DNA of 64,000 bases. It comes from Phycicoccus duodecadis (lineage in GTDB: Bacteria > Actinomycetota > Actinomycetes > Actinomycetales > Dermatophilaceae). The notes under the pieces are model-generated. The model worked only from the letters and a program-made list of their open reading frames with translations, was not told where the DNA came from and did no database searches. Below, in pieces: positions 23,721 through 32,027 of the stretch (within the stretch, counting starts at the first letter, position 1; each line of letters begins with the position of its first letter). A program made the position numbers and the translations under genes. Location of the stretch: assembly GCF_002846495.1 (NCBI RefSeq), contig NZ_PJNE01000001.1:2170001-2234000 (forward strand), given 5' to 3'.

Positions 23721-24872
23721 TCATCCGGCCCCGAGCCGCCCGTAGAGCCCGACGAGCACGTCGGCGTCGTGCTCCCAGGACAGGGCGGCGCGGGCGGCGC
23801 GCACCCGTGCGACGGCCTCGGCGTGTCCGGCCGCCAGCTCGCGGCAGGCGCGCACCAGGTCGGCGGCGTCCCCGGGGCGGTAGGTGGTACCGAGCCCGTG
23901 GCGGCGTACGGCGGCCCCGAGCTCGCCCACATCGGTGGCGACCACCGGGACGCCGAGGCTCACGGCGTGGAAGAGCTTGTTGGGCATCGCCAGGCGGTGG
24001 TTGGGCCAGCGGTCGCTGTGCGTGACCAGGGCGGCGCCGGCGGCCACCAGTTCGGCGTCGACGACCTCGAGCGGCGCGGCGGGCTCGACCCGCGCGCGCC
24101 CGGGGTCGAAGCGGCTCAGCCACTCGGCGTCGGCCGGCCCGCGCACCAGCACCTCGCCCGGGATGTCGGCCGAGGCGGCCGCGATGACCTCGAGCTCGCG
24201 GTCGGCGGCCAGGCGCCCGGCGTAGACGAAGCCGCGCGGCGGGCTGGCCACCGGGGCGTCGTCGGCGCGGGTGGGGAAGGTGTTGTGCACGACCACGACC
24301 TCGGGCCAGCCCGGGTGGTCGGCCCGCAGCGCGCGCGCGACCCCTTCCCCCACGGTGACCACGGCGGCGGCCCGGGCCCCGAGGGCGGCCTCGAGCCGGG
24401 CCTCACGGCGGCGGCGCAGCGGGGCCGGGCGACCCTCGACGGGCCGGCCGACCCAGTACTCGTGGGTGTCGTAGACCAGAGGAACGCCCCACTCCTCGGC
24501 CAGACGCGCCCCGACGGGGAGGGCGGTGAAGTCGTGGGCGTGGACGACGTCGGCGGGGCCGCCGGCAGCGGCCCACCGCCGGGCCAGGGCTTCGGTCTGC
24601 GCGTGCCAGGCGGCCAACCGGCGCCCGACGTGCACCGGCAGCAGGGCCCAGCGGGCGACCCGCTCGGGGGCGGTGAGGTCGCGGCCGCGGGTCTGGGCGG
24701 CGGGCGGCCGACCCGCCGAGGCGACGGTGACCCCGCCCGGGGGGACGAAGCCGTCAGGGACGCCGCGGCCCACCACGTGCACGGTGTGGCCGGCCGCGAC
24801 CAGGGCCCGTGCCTCGCGCAGCACCCGGGTGTCGGTGGCCACGCCGGTCCACACCAGCATCAGGATGCGCAC
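23721..24872 (-). CDS. GT4-family glycosyltransferase
   Basis: The 383-residue protein starts at GTG 24872, 2 nt behind the GT2 gene. It has a GT4 pattern: RILMLVWTGVATDTRVLREA at the N-terminus, DVVHAHDFTALPVG, VYDTHEYWVGRP, and the donor-binding AMPNKLFHAVSLGVPVVATD with GELGAAV after it. The beginning is similar in style to the first half of the double glycosyltransferase at 9244 (both have an xDTRVL motif), so the two may act on related acceptors. It is a soluble, membrane-peripheral enzyme. The long in-frame extension upstream lies within the neighbour and is not used. Confidence 0.85.
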   Translation of the reverse strand: MRILMLVWTGVATDTRVLREARALVAAGHTVHVVGRGVPDGFVPPGGVTVASAGRPPAAQTRGRDLTAPERVARWALLPVHVGRRLAAWHAQTEALARRWAAAGGPADVVHAHDFTALPVGARLAEEWGVPLVYDTHEYWVGRPVEGRPAPLRRRREARLEAALGARAAAVVTVGEGVARALRADHPGWPEVVVVHNTFPTRADDAPVASPPRGFVYAGRLAADRELEVIAAASADIPGEVLVRGPADAEWLSRFDPGRARVEPAAPLEVVDAELVAAGAALVTHSDRWPNHRLAMPNKLFHAVSLGVPVVATDVGELGAAVRRHGLGTTYRPGDAADLVRACRELAAGHAEAVARVRAARAALSWEHDADVLVGLYGRLGAG

Positions 24873-24874
24873 GG

Positions 24875-25894
24875 TCAGCGCCCCAGCCCGCGGGGGCTCG
24901 TGAGGAAGCCCCAGCCCCACGACCAGTGCATGGTGGCCAGCACCGGGCCGGCCAGCATCCGCACCCGGGGCTCCTCGCCCCGGGTGATGGCCACCCCGCC
25001 GGCCCCCACGGCCAGCAGGTAGGCGACCGGGACGGCGAGGGCCGGCGGCCACACGAGTCCCGCCACCGTGGCCGCCGCCGTCCCCACGACCATCGCGGGC
25101 GGGGCGAGGTAGCGCGGGTTCAGGGTGCCGTCGTGGGTGCGGGCCACCACGCGGCGCCAGCGGCCGTAGTCGCGGTACTGCCGGGCGAGCGCGCGCAGCG
25201 ACGAGCGGGGCCGGTAGGTGACGACGAGGTCGGGGGTGAACCACACCGTGCCCCCGGAGGCCCGCAGCCGGTGGTTGAGCTCCCAGTCCTGGGTGCGGGT
25301 GAAGCGCGGGTCGTAGCCGCCGACGCGCTCGAGCGCGCTCTTGCGGAAGACCCCCAGGTAGACCGTGTCGGCCGGGCCGGCGCCACCGCCAGTGTGGAAC
25401 TTCGAGGACCCCACGCCCAGCGGGCTGCGCATGGCCGCCGCGACCGCCCGCTCGACCGGGGTGGTGCCCTGGGCGTCCATCGTGCCGCCCACGTTGTCGG
25501 CCCCGGTCTCGGCCAGCACGGCGACGGCGGTGGACACGTAGTGGGGCGGGATCTCGGCGTGGCCGTCGACGCGCACGACGACCTCGCCGCGGGCCGCGCC
25601 GATGCCCGCGTTGAGGGCGTCGGGGGTGCGGCCGCTGGGGTTGCGCACGAGGCGGACCCGCGGCTCGCGCGCGGCGAGCGCCGCCGCGACCTCGTCGGTG
25701 CGGTCGCTCGACGGGCCGAGGGCCAGGACCACCTCGAGGGGGCCGGGCCAGTCCTGGCGCAGCACCATCGCCACCGCGTCGGCCAGGTGCCGCTCCTCGT
25801 CGAGGATCGGCATGACGACGCTGACGAGGGGGTGGGCGTCAGGGGCGGGGCGGTCGGGGGCGGGTCGGGGCTCGGCGGACATCGCGCCCATCAT
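24875..25894 (-). CDS. GT2-family glycosyltransferase with C-terminal membrane segments (ExoA/succinoglycan type)
   Basis: The 339-residue enzyme has a GT-A fold: PLVSVVMPILDEERHL at the start, NAGIGAARGEVVVRVDGHAE with the metal-binding Asp-x-His variant (VDGHA), and RTQDWELNHRL as the catalytic base region. After residue 265 there are two or three hydrophobic segments (AMVVGTAAATVAGLVWPPAL, AVPVAYLLAVGAGGVAI), as in ExoA-like enzymes. Such proteins often extend the first residues on a lipid carrier. ATG 25894 overlaps the LCP stop (ATGA). ATG 25882 is an equally readable start four codons on. It is co-translated with the LCP gene, placing polymer synthesis and wall attachment in one operon. 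Confidence 0.83.
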   Translation of the reverse strand: MMGAMSAEPRPAPDRPAPDAHPLVSVVMPILDEERHLADAVAMVLRQDWPGPLEVVLALGPSSDRTDEVAAALAAREPRVRLVRNPSGRTPDALNAGIGAARGEVVVRVDGHAEIPPHYVSTAVAVLAETGADNVGGTMDAQGTTPVERAVAAAMRSPLGVGSSKFHTGGGAGPADTVYLGVFRKSALERVGGYDPRFTRTQDWELNHRLRASGGTVWFTPDLVVTYRPRSSLRALARQYRDYGRWRRVVARTHDGTLNPRYLAPPAMVVGTAAATVAGLVWPPALAVPVAYLLAVGAGGVAITRGEEPRVRMLAGPVLATMHWSWGWGFLTSPRGLGR

Positions 25895-27432
25895 CCCGCA
25901 GAGCACACGCTCGCGAGGTCACCGGTGTCGGCGTCGGGGTCGGTGCCGGGGCGGGTCATGACCGCGGGGGTCGACGCCGACGGCGCCGGGGTGGGCGTGG
26001 CCGCGGCGCTCGCGGCGGCGCCCGTCGAGGCCTTCGTGGCCTTCGTGGCCTTCGTGGCCTTCGCGGCGGGCTCGGCCGGGGCGGGCTTCTCGCTCTTGGC
26101 GATGGCCGCGGCCACCGTCGAGCGCACCACCGCCGGGTCGTAGCTCCACGGCTTGATGAGCGGGGGCACGAAGTTCACCGAGGTGATGCGCTCCTGCTTG
26201 GTCTTCACGGCCACCTGCGCCAGCGGCCCCAGGGCGTCCTGCGGGATGTCGGTGCGGAACAACCCGGTGCTGGCCGAGGCGATGTCGCCGAAGTTGAGCA
26301 GCACGGTCCTGGGGTCGAGCTGGCGGACCAGCGCGGTGACCACACAGCGCTGGCGCGCCATCCGCTCGTAGTTGGTGGAGCCCACCCGGCTGCGGGCGTA
26401 CCAGAGGGCGTGGTAGCCGTCGAGGTGCTGCGCGCCGGGCTCGATGTAGCCGCTGATGGGCGACCCGTTGCCCCCGATGGGGGTGCGCCGCTGCACGGTG
26501 ATGTCGAGGCCGCCGACGGCGTTGATGATGCTCGAGAAGCCGCGCAGGTCGACCAGCACGTAGTACTGGATGTCGAGGCCGGACAGCGACTCGACCGCCT
26601 CGGTCGTCGCGACCAGGCCGGGGTCCTGGGTGCCCGCCGGGAACAGCTTCGCGTGGTCCTGCCCCCAGGTGTAGAGACCGTTGAGCAGGCACTCGTCCCC
26701 GCAGCTCCAGCCCTTCGGCATGAGCCGGGCCATCGTCGAGCCGGGGCGGAAGGTGATGTTCTCGGTCTCGCGGGAGAAGCCGAAGAGCACCGCGCGGCCG
26801 GTGTCGGCGTCGACGCTCGCGAGCTGGATGCTGTCGGGCCGCAGCCCGACCCGGCTCGCGCCGCTGTCACCGCCCAGCAGGAGGATGTTGTAGCGGCCCT
26901 TGGCGGCCGGGGCGGCCGCGCCGGAGCCGAACAGGCTCGTCATGGCCGCTCGCGCGCTGCCGACGCCGGCGCCGGTCCAGCCGACGAGGCCGGGCACGAC
27001 GAGCAGGACCAGCAGGGCCACGAGCAGCCCCCGGCGGTCTCGCGTCGGGAGGCGGTCCGGGCGTCCGAGGCGCCAGGCGTCCACGAGGAGGGCCGCCCAG
27101 GCGAGGGCGAGCACGACCAGCACCACCTGCGCCACCGCGAGGAGCCAGCCGCGCGTCGCGAGCCAGAGCACGGCCGAGCGGCTCACCAGGGCCAGCAGCC
27201 CCACGGCCAGCAGCAGCCCCAGCAGGACCAGCCAGACCTTGATGGCCACGCGCCCCACGGCCCGGCTGCCGGCCGCGACCTGAGCCGACCCCGGCACCAC
27301 CAGGGTGAGCAGCAGCAGGCTGACCGCACGGCGGCGGTGGCGCCGGTCGAACCCCGGCGAACGGGTGTCGACGCGCAGCGGTGCGTGGTCCGGCGTCCGC
27401 TCGAGCACGGCGGAGCCTCGGTCACCTCCCAT
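25891..27432 (-). CDS. LCP (LytR-CpsA-Psr) family protein with four membrane spans
   Basis: The 513-residue protein has four hydrophobic segments before residue 170. The extracellular LCP domain follows (about 185-420), with NILLLGGDSGASRVGLRPDS and the C-terminal HALWYARSRVGSTNYERMAR stretch, which includes the arginines that bind the lipid pyrophosphate. LCP enzymes move glycopolymers from undecaprenyl pyrophosphate to peptidoglycan. One difference is notable: where most members have a PRD after the central strand, this one reads LFGFSRETENI. The C-terminal tail is Lys/Ala/Thr-rich and likely disordered. ATG 27432 is chosen because upstream sequence is low-complexity Arg/Pro and the opposing LCP gene starts at 27606. 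Position upstream of glycosyltransferases and the exporter supports the ligase role. Confidence 0.87.
   Translation of the reverse strand: MGGDRGSAVLERTPDHAPLRVDTRSPGFDRRHRRRAVSLLLLTLVVPGSAQVAAGSRAVGRVAIKVWLVLLGLLLAVGLLALVSRSAVLWLATRGWLLAVAQVVLVVLALAWAALLVDAWRLGRPDRLPTRDRRGLLVALLVLLVVPGLVGWTGAGVGSARAAMTSLFGSGAAAPAAKGRYNILLLGGDSGASRVGLRPDSIQLASVDADTGRAVLFGFSRETENITFRPGSTMARLMPKGWSCGDECLLNGLYTWGQDHAKLFPAGTQDPGLVATTEAVESLSGLDIQYYVLVDLRGFSSIINAVGGLDITVQRRTPIGGNGSPISGYIEPGAQHLDGYHALWYARSRVGSTNYERMARQRCVVTALVRQLDPRTVLLNFGDIASASTGLFRTDIPQDALGPLAQVAVKTKQERITSVNFVPPLIKPWSYDPAVVRSTVAAAIAKSEKPAPAEPAAKATKATKATKASTGAAASAAATPTPAPSASTPAVMTRPGTDPDADTGDLASVCSAG
26029..26064. repeat. Four tandem 9-bp units in the LCP tail
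   Basis: GGCCTTCGT is repeated at 26029, 26038, 26047 and (last base changed) 26056. It encodes a repeated Ala-Lys-Thr or Thr-Lys-Ala triplet in the disordered C-terminus of the LCP protein. The in-frame unit means copy-number change would only lengthen or shorten the tail. Confidence 0.85.
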
Positions 27433-27605
27433 GAGCAGCGAGTATCGGCGTCCCGACCCCCACCGGGCGCGAGGCGCGCCGGGGGGCGGCGCGCGGATCT
27501 GCGCGGCCGGCGACGGCCCGTGCGCGACGGCGCCCGGCGTCCTCCCAGCCGGCGTACGGGCGGTGTTGGCAGACTGTCCCTCGGCCCGCACCGAGAGGAC
27601 CGAGG

Positions 27606-28844
27606 ATGACCGACGACCACGCCCGCCCCATCCCCCGCCGTCCCGCACGCGACGGCGCGGACGACGACGTCTACGTGGTCGACACCCGCAGCCGGCGGGG
27701 CGCCCCCCGTCGCACCCCCCGGGACGGTGCCCGCGGCCCTCGCGCCGGTGCCGCCGCGGCCGCGCCCCCGCCCGGTGCCGCCGCCTACGACGAGCTCGGG
27801 CGGCCGCTGCCCCGCGGCGGGGCGACCCCTCCGGCGGCACCACCGCCGGGCGCCCGCACCCGCCGGCGGGGCCGCGGCCGCACCGGGGTCTCGGTGCTGG
27901 CGCTCCTGGTGGTGGCCTACCTGGTGTTCCTGGTGGTCGCGCCGCTGCACGCGTGGTCGAACGTCTCGCGCGTCGACGTGAGCCCCGAGGGGCGGCGCCC
28001 CGCCGCGGGCGACGGCCACACCTACCTGCTGGTGGGCTCCGACAGCCGGGAGGGCCTGACCGCCGCGCAGAAGCGGGCCCTGGGCACCGGCAGCGCCGAC
28101 GGCCGGCGCACCGACACCATCATCCTGGTCCACGTCCCCTCGGGCGGCGGCAAGTCCTCGCTCATCTCCGTCCCCCGCGACAGCTACCTGCCCATCCCGG
28201 GCCACGGGAAGAACAAGGTCAACGCCTCCTTCTCGATCGGCGGCCCGAAGCTGCTGACCCGGACCCTCGAGCAGGCCACCGGGCTGCGCATCGACGGCTA
28301 CCTCGAGATCGGCCTCGCCGGGTTCGCCGACGTCGTCGACAGCCTCGGCGGGGTCGACATCTGTGTGAAGAACGCCATCAAGGACAAGAAGGCGCACATC
28401 GACCTGCCCCAGGGCTGCCAGAACCTCGACGGCCCCACCGCCCTGGGCTACGTGCGGGCGCGCTACTCCGACCCCAAGGGCGACATCGGCCGCGCCGAGC
28501 GCCAGCGGCAGTTCCTCGGTGCCGTGGTGAAGAAGGCCGCGACGCCCTCGACCGTGCTGGTGCCTTGGCGCTGGTGGGGCTTCACCCACGCCGCGGCCTC
28601 GGCCGTGCTGGTGGGCCAGGACACCGGGCTCGTCGACGCCTACCGCATCCTCAGCACCATGCGGGCGGTCTCGAACGACGGGGCGCTCAGCCTGGTCGTG
28701 CCCATCTCCGACCCCAACGCCACCACCTCGGCCGGCAGCTCGGTGCTGTGGGACGACAAGCGCGCGGCCGAGCTCTTCACGATGCTGCGTGACGGCACAC
28801 CCCTCGACGCCCCGCCGCCCGGCACCGACGGGACGCCCGGCTGA
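27606..28844 (+). CDS. LCP family protein, single membrane span
   Basis: This 412-residue protein has a 95-residue Arg/Pro-rich cytoplasmic head and one transmembrane helix (about 96-114, SVLALLVVAYLVFLVVAP). The extracellular LCP domain contains TYLLVGSDSREGL, GRRTDTIILVHV, SLISVPRDSYLPIP and GPTALGYVRARYSDP. The usual aspartates and arginines for magnesium and pyrophosphate are present, so a wall-glycopolymer transferase is expected. It is divergent from the four-span LCP gene across 173 bp and is followed by a third LCP gene on the same strand. ACCGAGG just before ATG 27606 is the likely ribosome-binding site. Confidence 0.9.
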   Translation: MTDDHARPIPRRPARDGADDDVYVVDTRSRRGAPRRTPRDGARGPRAGAAAAAPPPGAAAYDELGRPLPRGGATPPAAPPPGARTRRRGRGRTGVSVLALLVVAYLVFLVVAPLHAWSNVSRVDVSPEGRRPAAGDGHTYLLVGSDSREGLTAAQKRALGTGSADGRRTDTIILVHVPSGGGKSSLISVPRDSYLPIPGHGKNKVNASFSIGGPKLLTRTLEQATGLRIDGYLEIGLAGFADVVDSLGGVDICVKNAIKDKKAHIDLPQGCQNLDGPTALGYVRARYSDPKGDIGRAERQRQFLGAVVKKAATPSTVLVPWRWWGFTHAAASAVLVGQDTGLVDAYRILSTMRAVSNDGALSLVVPISDPNATTSAGSSVLWDDKRAAELFTMLRDGTPLDAPPPGTDGTPG

Positions 28845-28965
28845 GGGCCCCGCGGCGGGGCGCCCAGCGGCTCCCGGCACTCAGGTGGCGTCCAGAACCG
28901 GCGGTTAGACTCACGCGTCCCCGTGTCCGGGGGACCCTCTGCACCAGGACCGAAGGGACGATCGA

Positions 28966-30489
28966 GTGGACGCCCGCACGAACCCGGGGACCCCTGACCC
29001 CCACGGCAGCGGCGACCCGTTCCCCAGCCGGCGTGACCTGCACGGCCGTCCGCCGGGCCGGCGCCACCCGTGGCGCCGCCGCATCGCCATCGGGGTCGTC
29101 GCCGTGGTCGCCCTGGCGGGCGCCGGCGTGGCCTACGCGACCTGGCACCTGAACGACAACATCACCAAGGTCGACGTCTCGCAGGCCATCGGCACCGACC
29201 GCCCCACCCGCGAGCCCCAGGCCACGAAGGCCGTCAACCTCCTGCTCATCGGCTCCGACAACCGCACCGGCGTGGGCAACACCAGCTACGGCAAGGTCGT
29301 CGACGACCCGGGCGTGCACTCCGACACCAACCTGCTGGTGCACCTCTCGGCCGACCGCACGTGGGCGACCGTCGCGTCCATCCCCCGCGACTCGATGACC
29401 AAGGCGCCGCCGGAGTGCTCCAAGAACGCGCCGAAGAGCACCTGGGTCATGCGGCAGTGGAACCACAACTACAAGATCGGCGGCACCGGCTGCCTCATCC
29501 GCACGCTCGAGGGCAACACCGGCGTGTTCGTCGACCACTACGCGGTGGTCGACTTCCGCGGCTTCAAGCAGATGGTCGACGCCCTCGACGGCGTCAAGGT
29601 CTGCACCACCCAGGCCATCGACGACCCCAACAGCCACCTCAAGCTGACGCCCGGCACCCACGAGCTGAACGGCGAGCAGGCGCTGGCCTACGTGCGCACC
29701 CGCAAGTCGGTCGGTGACGGCTCCGACCTGGGCCGGATCAAGCGCCAGCAGGCGTTCCTGTCCTCGGTCGCGCAGGAGGCCACCTCCAGCAAGCTGCTCT
29801 TCCAGCCGACGCGGCTCTACGGCTTCCTCAACGCGGCCACCCAGTCGCTGACCACCGACCCCGGGTTCACCCTCGGCACCATGAAGGACCTGGCCGAGAG
29901 CATCCGCACCATCGGTCTGGACAACATCCAGTTCGTCACGGTCCCCAACGAGACCTACCCCGCCGACCCCAACCGCGTGCAGTGGAAGCCGGCGGCCGAC
30001 CTGATCTGGGAGTCCTTCCGGGAGGACCACAAGATCGGCGCGAAGCCCACGGCCTCGGCCACCCCCTCCGCGTCGCCGCTCACCGTCTCGCCGGACGCCG
30101 TCACGGTGCAGGTCCTCAACGGCGCCGGGACCTCCGGTCTGGCCACCCAGGCCCGCACGGCGCTCGAGGCCCAGGGCTTCACGGTCTCGGGCACCGGCAA
30201 CGCCGCCCCCACCACCGGGACCCTGGTCGAGTACTCGGCCGGCCAGGAGGAGGCGGCCCGCACCGTCGCCGCCGCGTTCCCCGGTGCCCGGCTGAGCAAG
30301 GCCGCCGGCCTCGGGAAGCTCGTCCGGGTCACGCTGGGCGCCGGGGCCGAGAACGTGGTCGAGGTCCCCAACCGGGTGGGCAGCGCCCCGCTGCCGACGC
30401 CGTCGATCACGGCCCCCGAGCCCGCGCCCAGCGCCACCCCCACCATCGAGGGCCGCGCCGCCGCCCAGGACATCTGCAAGACCTCCTGA
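28966..30489 (+). CDS. LCP family protein with C-terminal LytR_C domain
   Basis: The 507-residue protein has a short basic head and one transmembrane segment (about 40-60). Its LCP domain has NLLLIGSDNRTGVG, GVHSDTNLLVHL, VASIPRDSMTKAPP and GEQALAYVRTRKSVGD. After a Ser/Thr/Pro linker at about 360 comes a LytR_C domain (VTVQVLNGAGTSGLATQART), common in actinobacterial LCP proteins. The GTG at 28966 follows GAAGGGACGATCGA. A TAGACT box (28906-28911) upstream suggests its own promoter, separate from the previous gene. It probably shares the job of linking wall glycopolymers to peptidoglycan; three LCP proteins may serve different polymers or be partly redundant. Confidence 0.9.
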   Translation: MDARTNPGTPDPHGSGDPFPSRRDLHGRPPGRRHPWRRRIAIGVVAVVALAGAGVAYATWHLNDNITKVDVSQAIGTDRPTREPQATKAVNLLLIGSDNRTGVGNTSYGKVVDDPGVHSDTNLLVHLSADRTWATVASIPRDSMTKAPPECSKNAPKSTWVMRQWNHNYKIGGTGCLIRTLEGNTGVFVDHYAVVDFRGFKQMVDALDGVKVCTTQAIDDPNSHLKLTPGTHELNGEQALAYVRTRKSVGDGSDLGRIKRQQAFLSSVAQEATSSKLLFQPTRLYGFLNAATQSLTTDPGFTLGTMKDLAESIRTIGLDNIQFVTVPNETYPADPNRVQWKPAADLIWESFREDHKIGAKPTASATPSASPLTVSPDAVTVQVLNGAGTSGLATQARTALEAQGFTVSGTGNAAPTTGTLVEYSAGQEEAARTVAAAFPGARLSKAAGLGKLVRVTLGAGAENVVEVPNRVGSAPLPTPSITAPEPAPSATPTIEGRAAAQDICKTS

Positions 30490-30503
30490 CCTCGCGGCGC
30501 CCC

Positions 30504-30683
30504 GGCCACGTCGCGCCACACCGGCCACGTCGCGGCGCCGGGGTGCCATGGCACCCCGGCAGCGCAGGACCAGAACGGCCACGCAGGATCAGGGGGGCCA
30601 CGCACGATGGGGGCGGCCACGCAGGATGGGGGCGGCCACGCACGATGGGGGCGGCCACGCGGGATGGGGGGCGGCCGCAGCCG
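30504..30683. repeat. 19-bp tandem repeat array at a convergent junction
   Basis: A 19-bp unit, GGCCACGCASGATGGGGGC, starts at 30577, 30596, 30615, 30634 and 30653, with a degenerate copy at 30673. Two related units beginning GGCCACGTCGCG occur at 30504 and 30523, also 19 bp apart. Between the two groups is the palindrome GGTGCCATGGCACC (30542-30555). The array fills the gap between the LCP gene (ends 30489) and the leftward acyl-CoA dehydrogenase gene (ends 30687). No reading frame across it looks like a gene. Confidence 0.85.
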
Positions 30684-30686
30684 GGG

Positions 30687-31853
30687 TCAGCCCTTCAGCA
30701 GCTGGCGCGCCATGACGATGCGCTGGATCTGGTTGGTGCCCTCGTAGATCTGGGTGATCTTGGCGTCACGCATCATCCGCTCGAGCGGGAAGTCGCGGGT
30801 GTAGCCGGCGCCGCCGAGCAGCTGCACGGCGTCCGTGGTCACCTGCATCGCGACGTCGGAGGCGTAGGCCTTGGCCGCGGCCCCGAAGAACGTCAGGTCG
30901 GCGTCGTCGCGCTCGGACTTGGCCGCCGCCACGTACATCAGCTGGCGGGCGGCCTCGAGGGTCATCGCCATGTCGGCGAGCATGAACTGGATGCCCTGGA
31001 ACTCGGCGACGCGCTTGCCGAACTGCTGACGCTCCTTGACGTACGCGAGCGCGTGGTCGAGGGCTCCCTGGGCGATCCCGACGGCCTGCGCGCCGATGGT
31101 GACCCGGGTGTGGTCGAGCGTCTTCAGGGCGATCTTCAGCCCGGCGCCGACCTCGCCCACCACGCGGTCGCCCGGGATGCGGCAGGCGTCGAAGTGCAGC
31201 TCGCGGGTCGGGCTGCCCTTGATGCCGAGCTTGCGCTCCTTCTCGCCGAAGGTGAACCCCACGTCGCCCTTCTCGACGACGAAGGCGGTGATGTTGTTGC
31301 CGCGCCGGCCGTCGGGGTCGGTGACCGCCAGCACCGTGTAGTAGTCCGACACGCCGGCGTTGGTGATCCACGACTTCTGCCCCGAGATGACCCAGTCGTC
31401 GCCGTCGCGGACGGCCTTGCACTTCATGGCGGCGGTGTCGGAGCCGGCCTCGCGCTCGGACAGGCCGTACGAGAACGTGCTCTCCCCGGCGGCGAGCGGG
31501 GTGAGGTAGCGCTTCTTCACGTCCTCGTCCGCCGCGAGGATGAGCGGCATCGACCCGAGCTTGTTGACGGCCGGGATGAGGCTGGAGGACGCGCAGACGC
31601 GGGCGACCTCCTCGATGACGATGCAGGTGGCCAGGGCGTCGGCCCCGACACCGCCGTACTCCTCCCCCACGTGCGGCGCGAAGAAGTCGCTGGCCACGAG
31701 GGCGTCGTGCGCCTCCTGGGGGTAGCGCGACTCCTCGTCGACCGCCGCCGCGTACGGGGCGATCTTGTCCTCGGCCACGGCCCGCACCGCCTCGCGGATG
31801 GCCTCGTGGTCCTCGGAGAGCCGGTAGGTGTCGAAGTCGCTGTTGCCCGTCAT
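30687..31853 (-). CDS. fadE25: Acyl-CoA dehydrogenase (FadE25-like)
   Basis: The 388-residue flavoenzyme introduces the alpha-beta double bond into an acyl-CoA. It has YGLSEREAGSD and QKSWITNAGVSDYYTVLAV (FAD-contacting segments), RQQFGKRVAEFQGIQF, and the catalytic glutamate in QIYEGTNQIQRIVMAR. Its length is normal. A TAACAT -10 box on the minus strand (31865-31860) lies 6 nt before ATG 31853, suggesting leaderless translation. From memory of mycobacterial gene order, fadE25 sits beside purE-purK, as here, so this is likely the orthologue. The acyl chain-length preference is not visible. It stands alone between convergent LCP and divergent VCBS-repeat genes. Confidence 0.88.
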   Translation of the reverse strand: MTGNSDFDTYRLSEDHEAIREAVRAVAEDKIAPYAAAVDEESRYPQEAHDALVASDFFAPHVGEEYGGVGADALATCIVIEEVARVCASSSLIPAVNKLGSMPLILAADEDVKKRYLTPLAAGESTFSYGLSEREAGSDTAAMKCKAVRDGDDWVISGQKSWITNAGVSDYYTVLAVTDPDGRRGNNITAFVVEKGDVGFTFGEKERKLGIKGSPTRELHFDACRIPGDRVVGEVGAGLKIALKTLDHTRVTIGAQAVGIAQGALDHALAYVKERQQFGKRVAEFQGIQFMLADMAMTLEAARQLMYVAAAKSERDDADLTFFGAAAKAYASDVAMQVTTDAVQLLGGAGYTRDFPLERMMRDAKITQIYEGTNQIQRIVMARQLLKG

Positions 31854-31859
31854 GGCGCC

Positions 31860-31865
31860 ATGTTA
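31860..31865 (-). promoter_or_regulatory. -10 box for the leaderless fadE25-like gene
   Basis: TAACAT read on the minus strand ends 6 nt before ATG 31853. No Shine-Dalgarno is present, so transcription probably starts at or next to the start codon. Confidence 0.45.
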
Positions 31866-32027
31866 CGTCCGGGTAGCCCGGGCCGGACGGGTACCCGCCC
31901 GGGGTGGACGTACGCCACATCCGGCGCGGTTCGGCCGATCCCCGGCGGCTGTCCTCACCGGGCGCTATCCTCCCCGCAACCGGGCGGTACCGCGGCCCGG
32001 CCGACCGAGCCAGGGGAGCCCACCATC

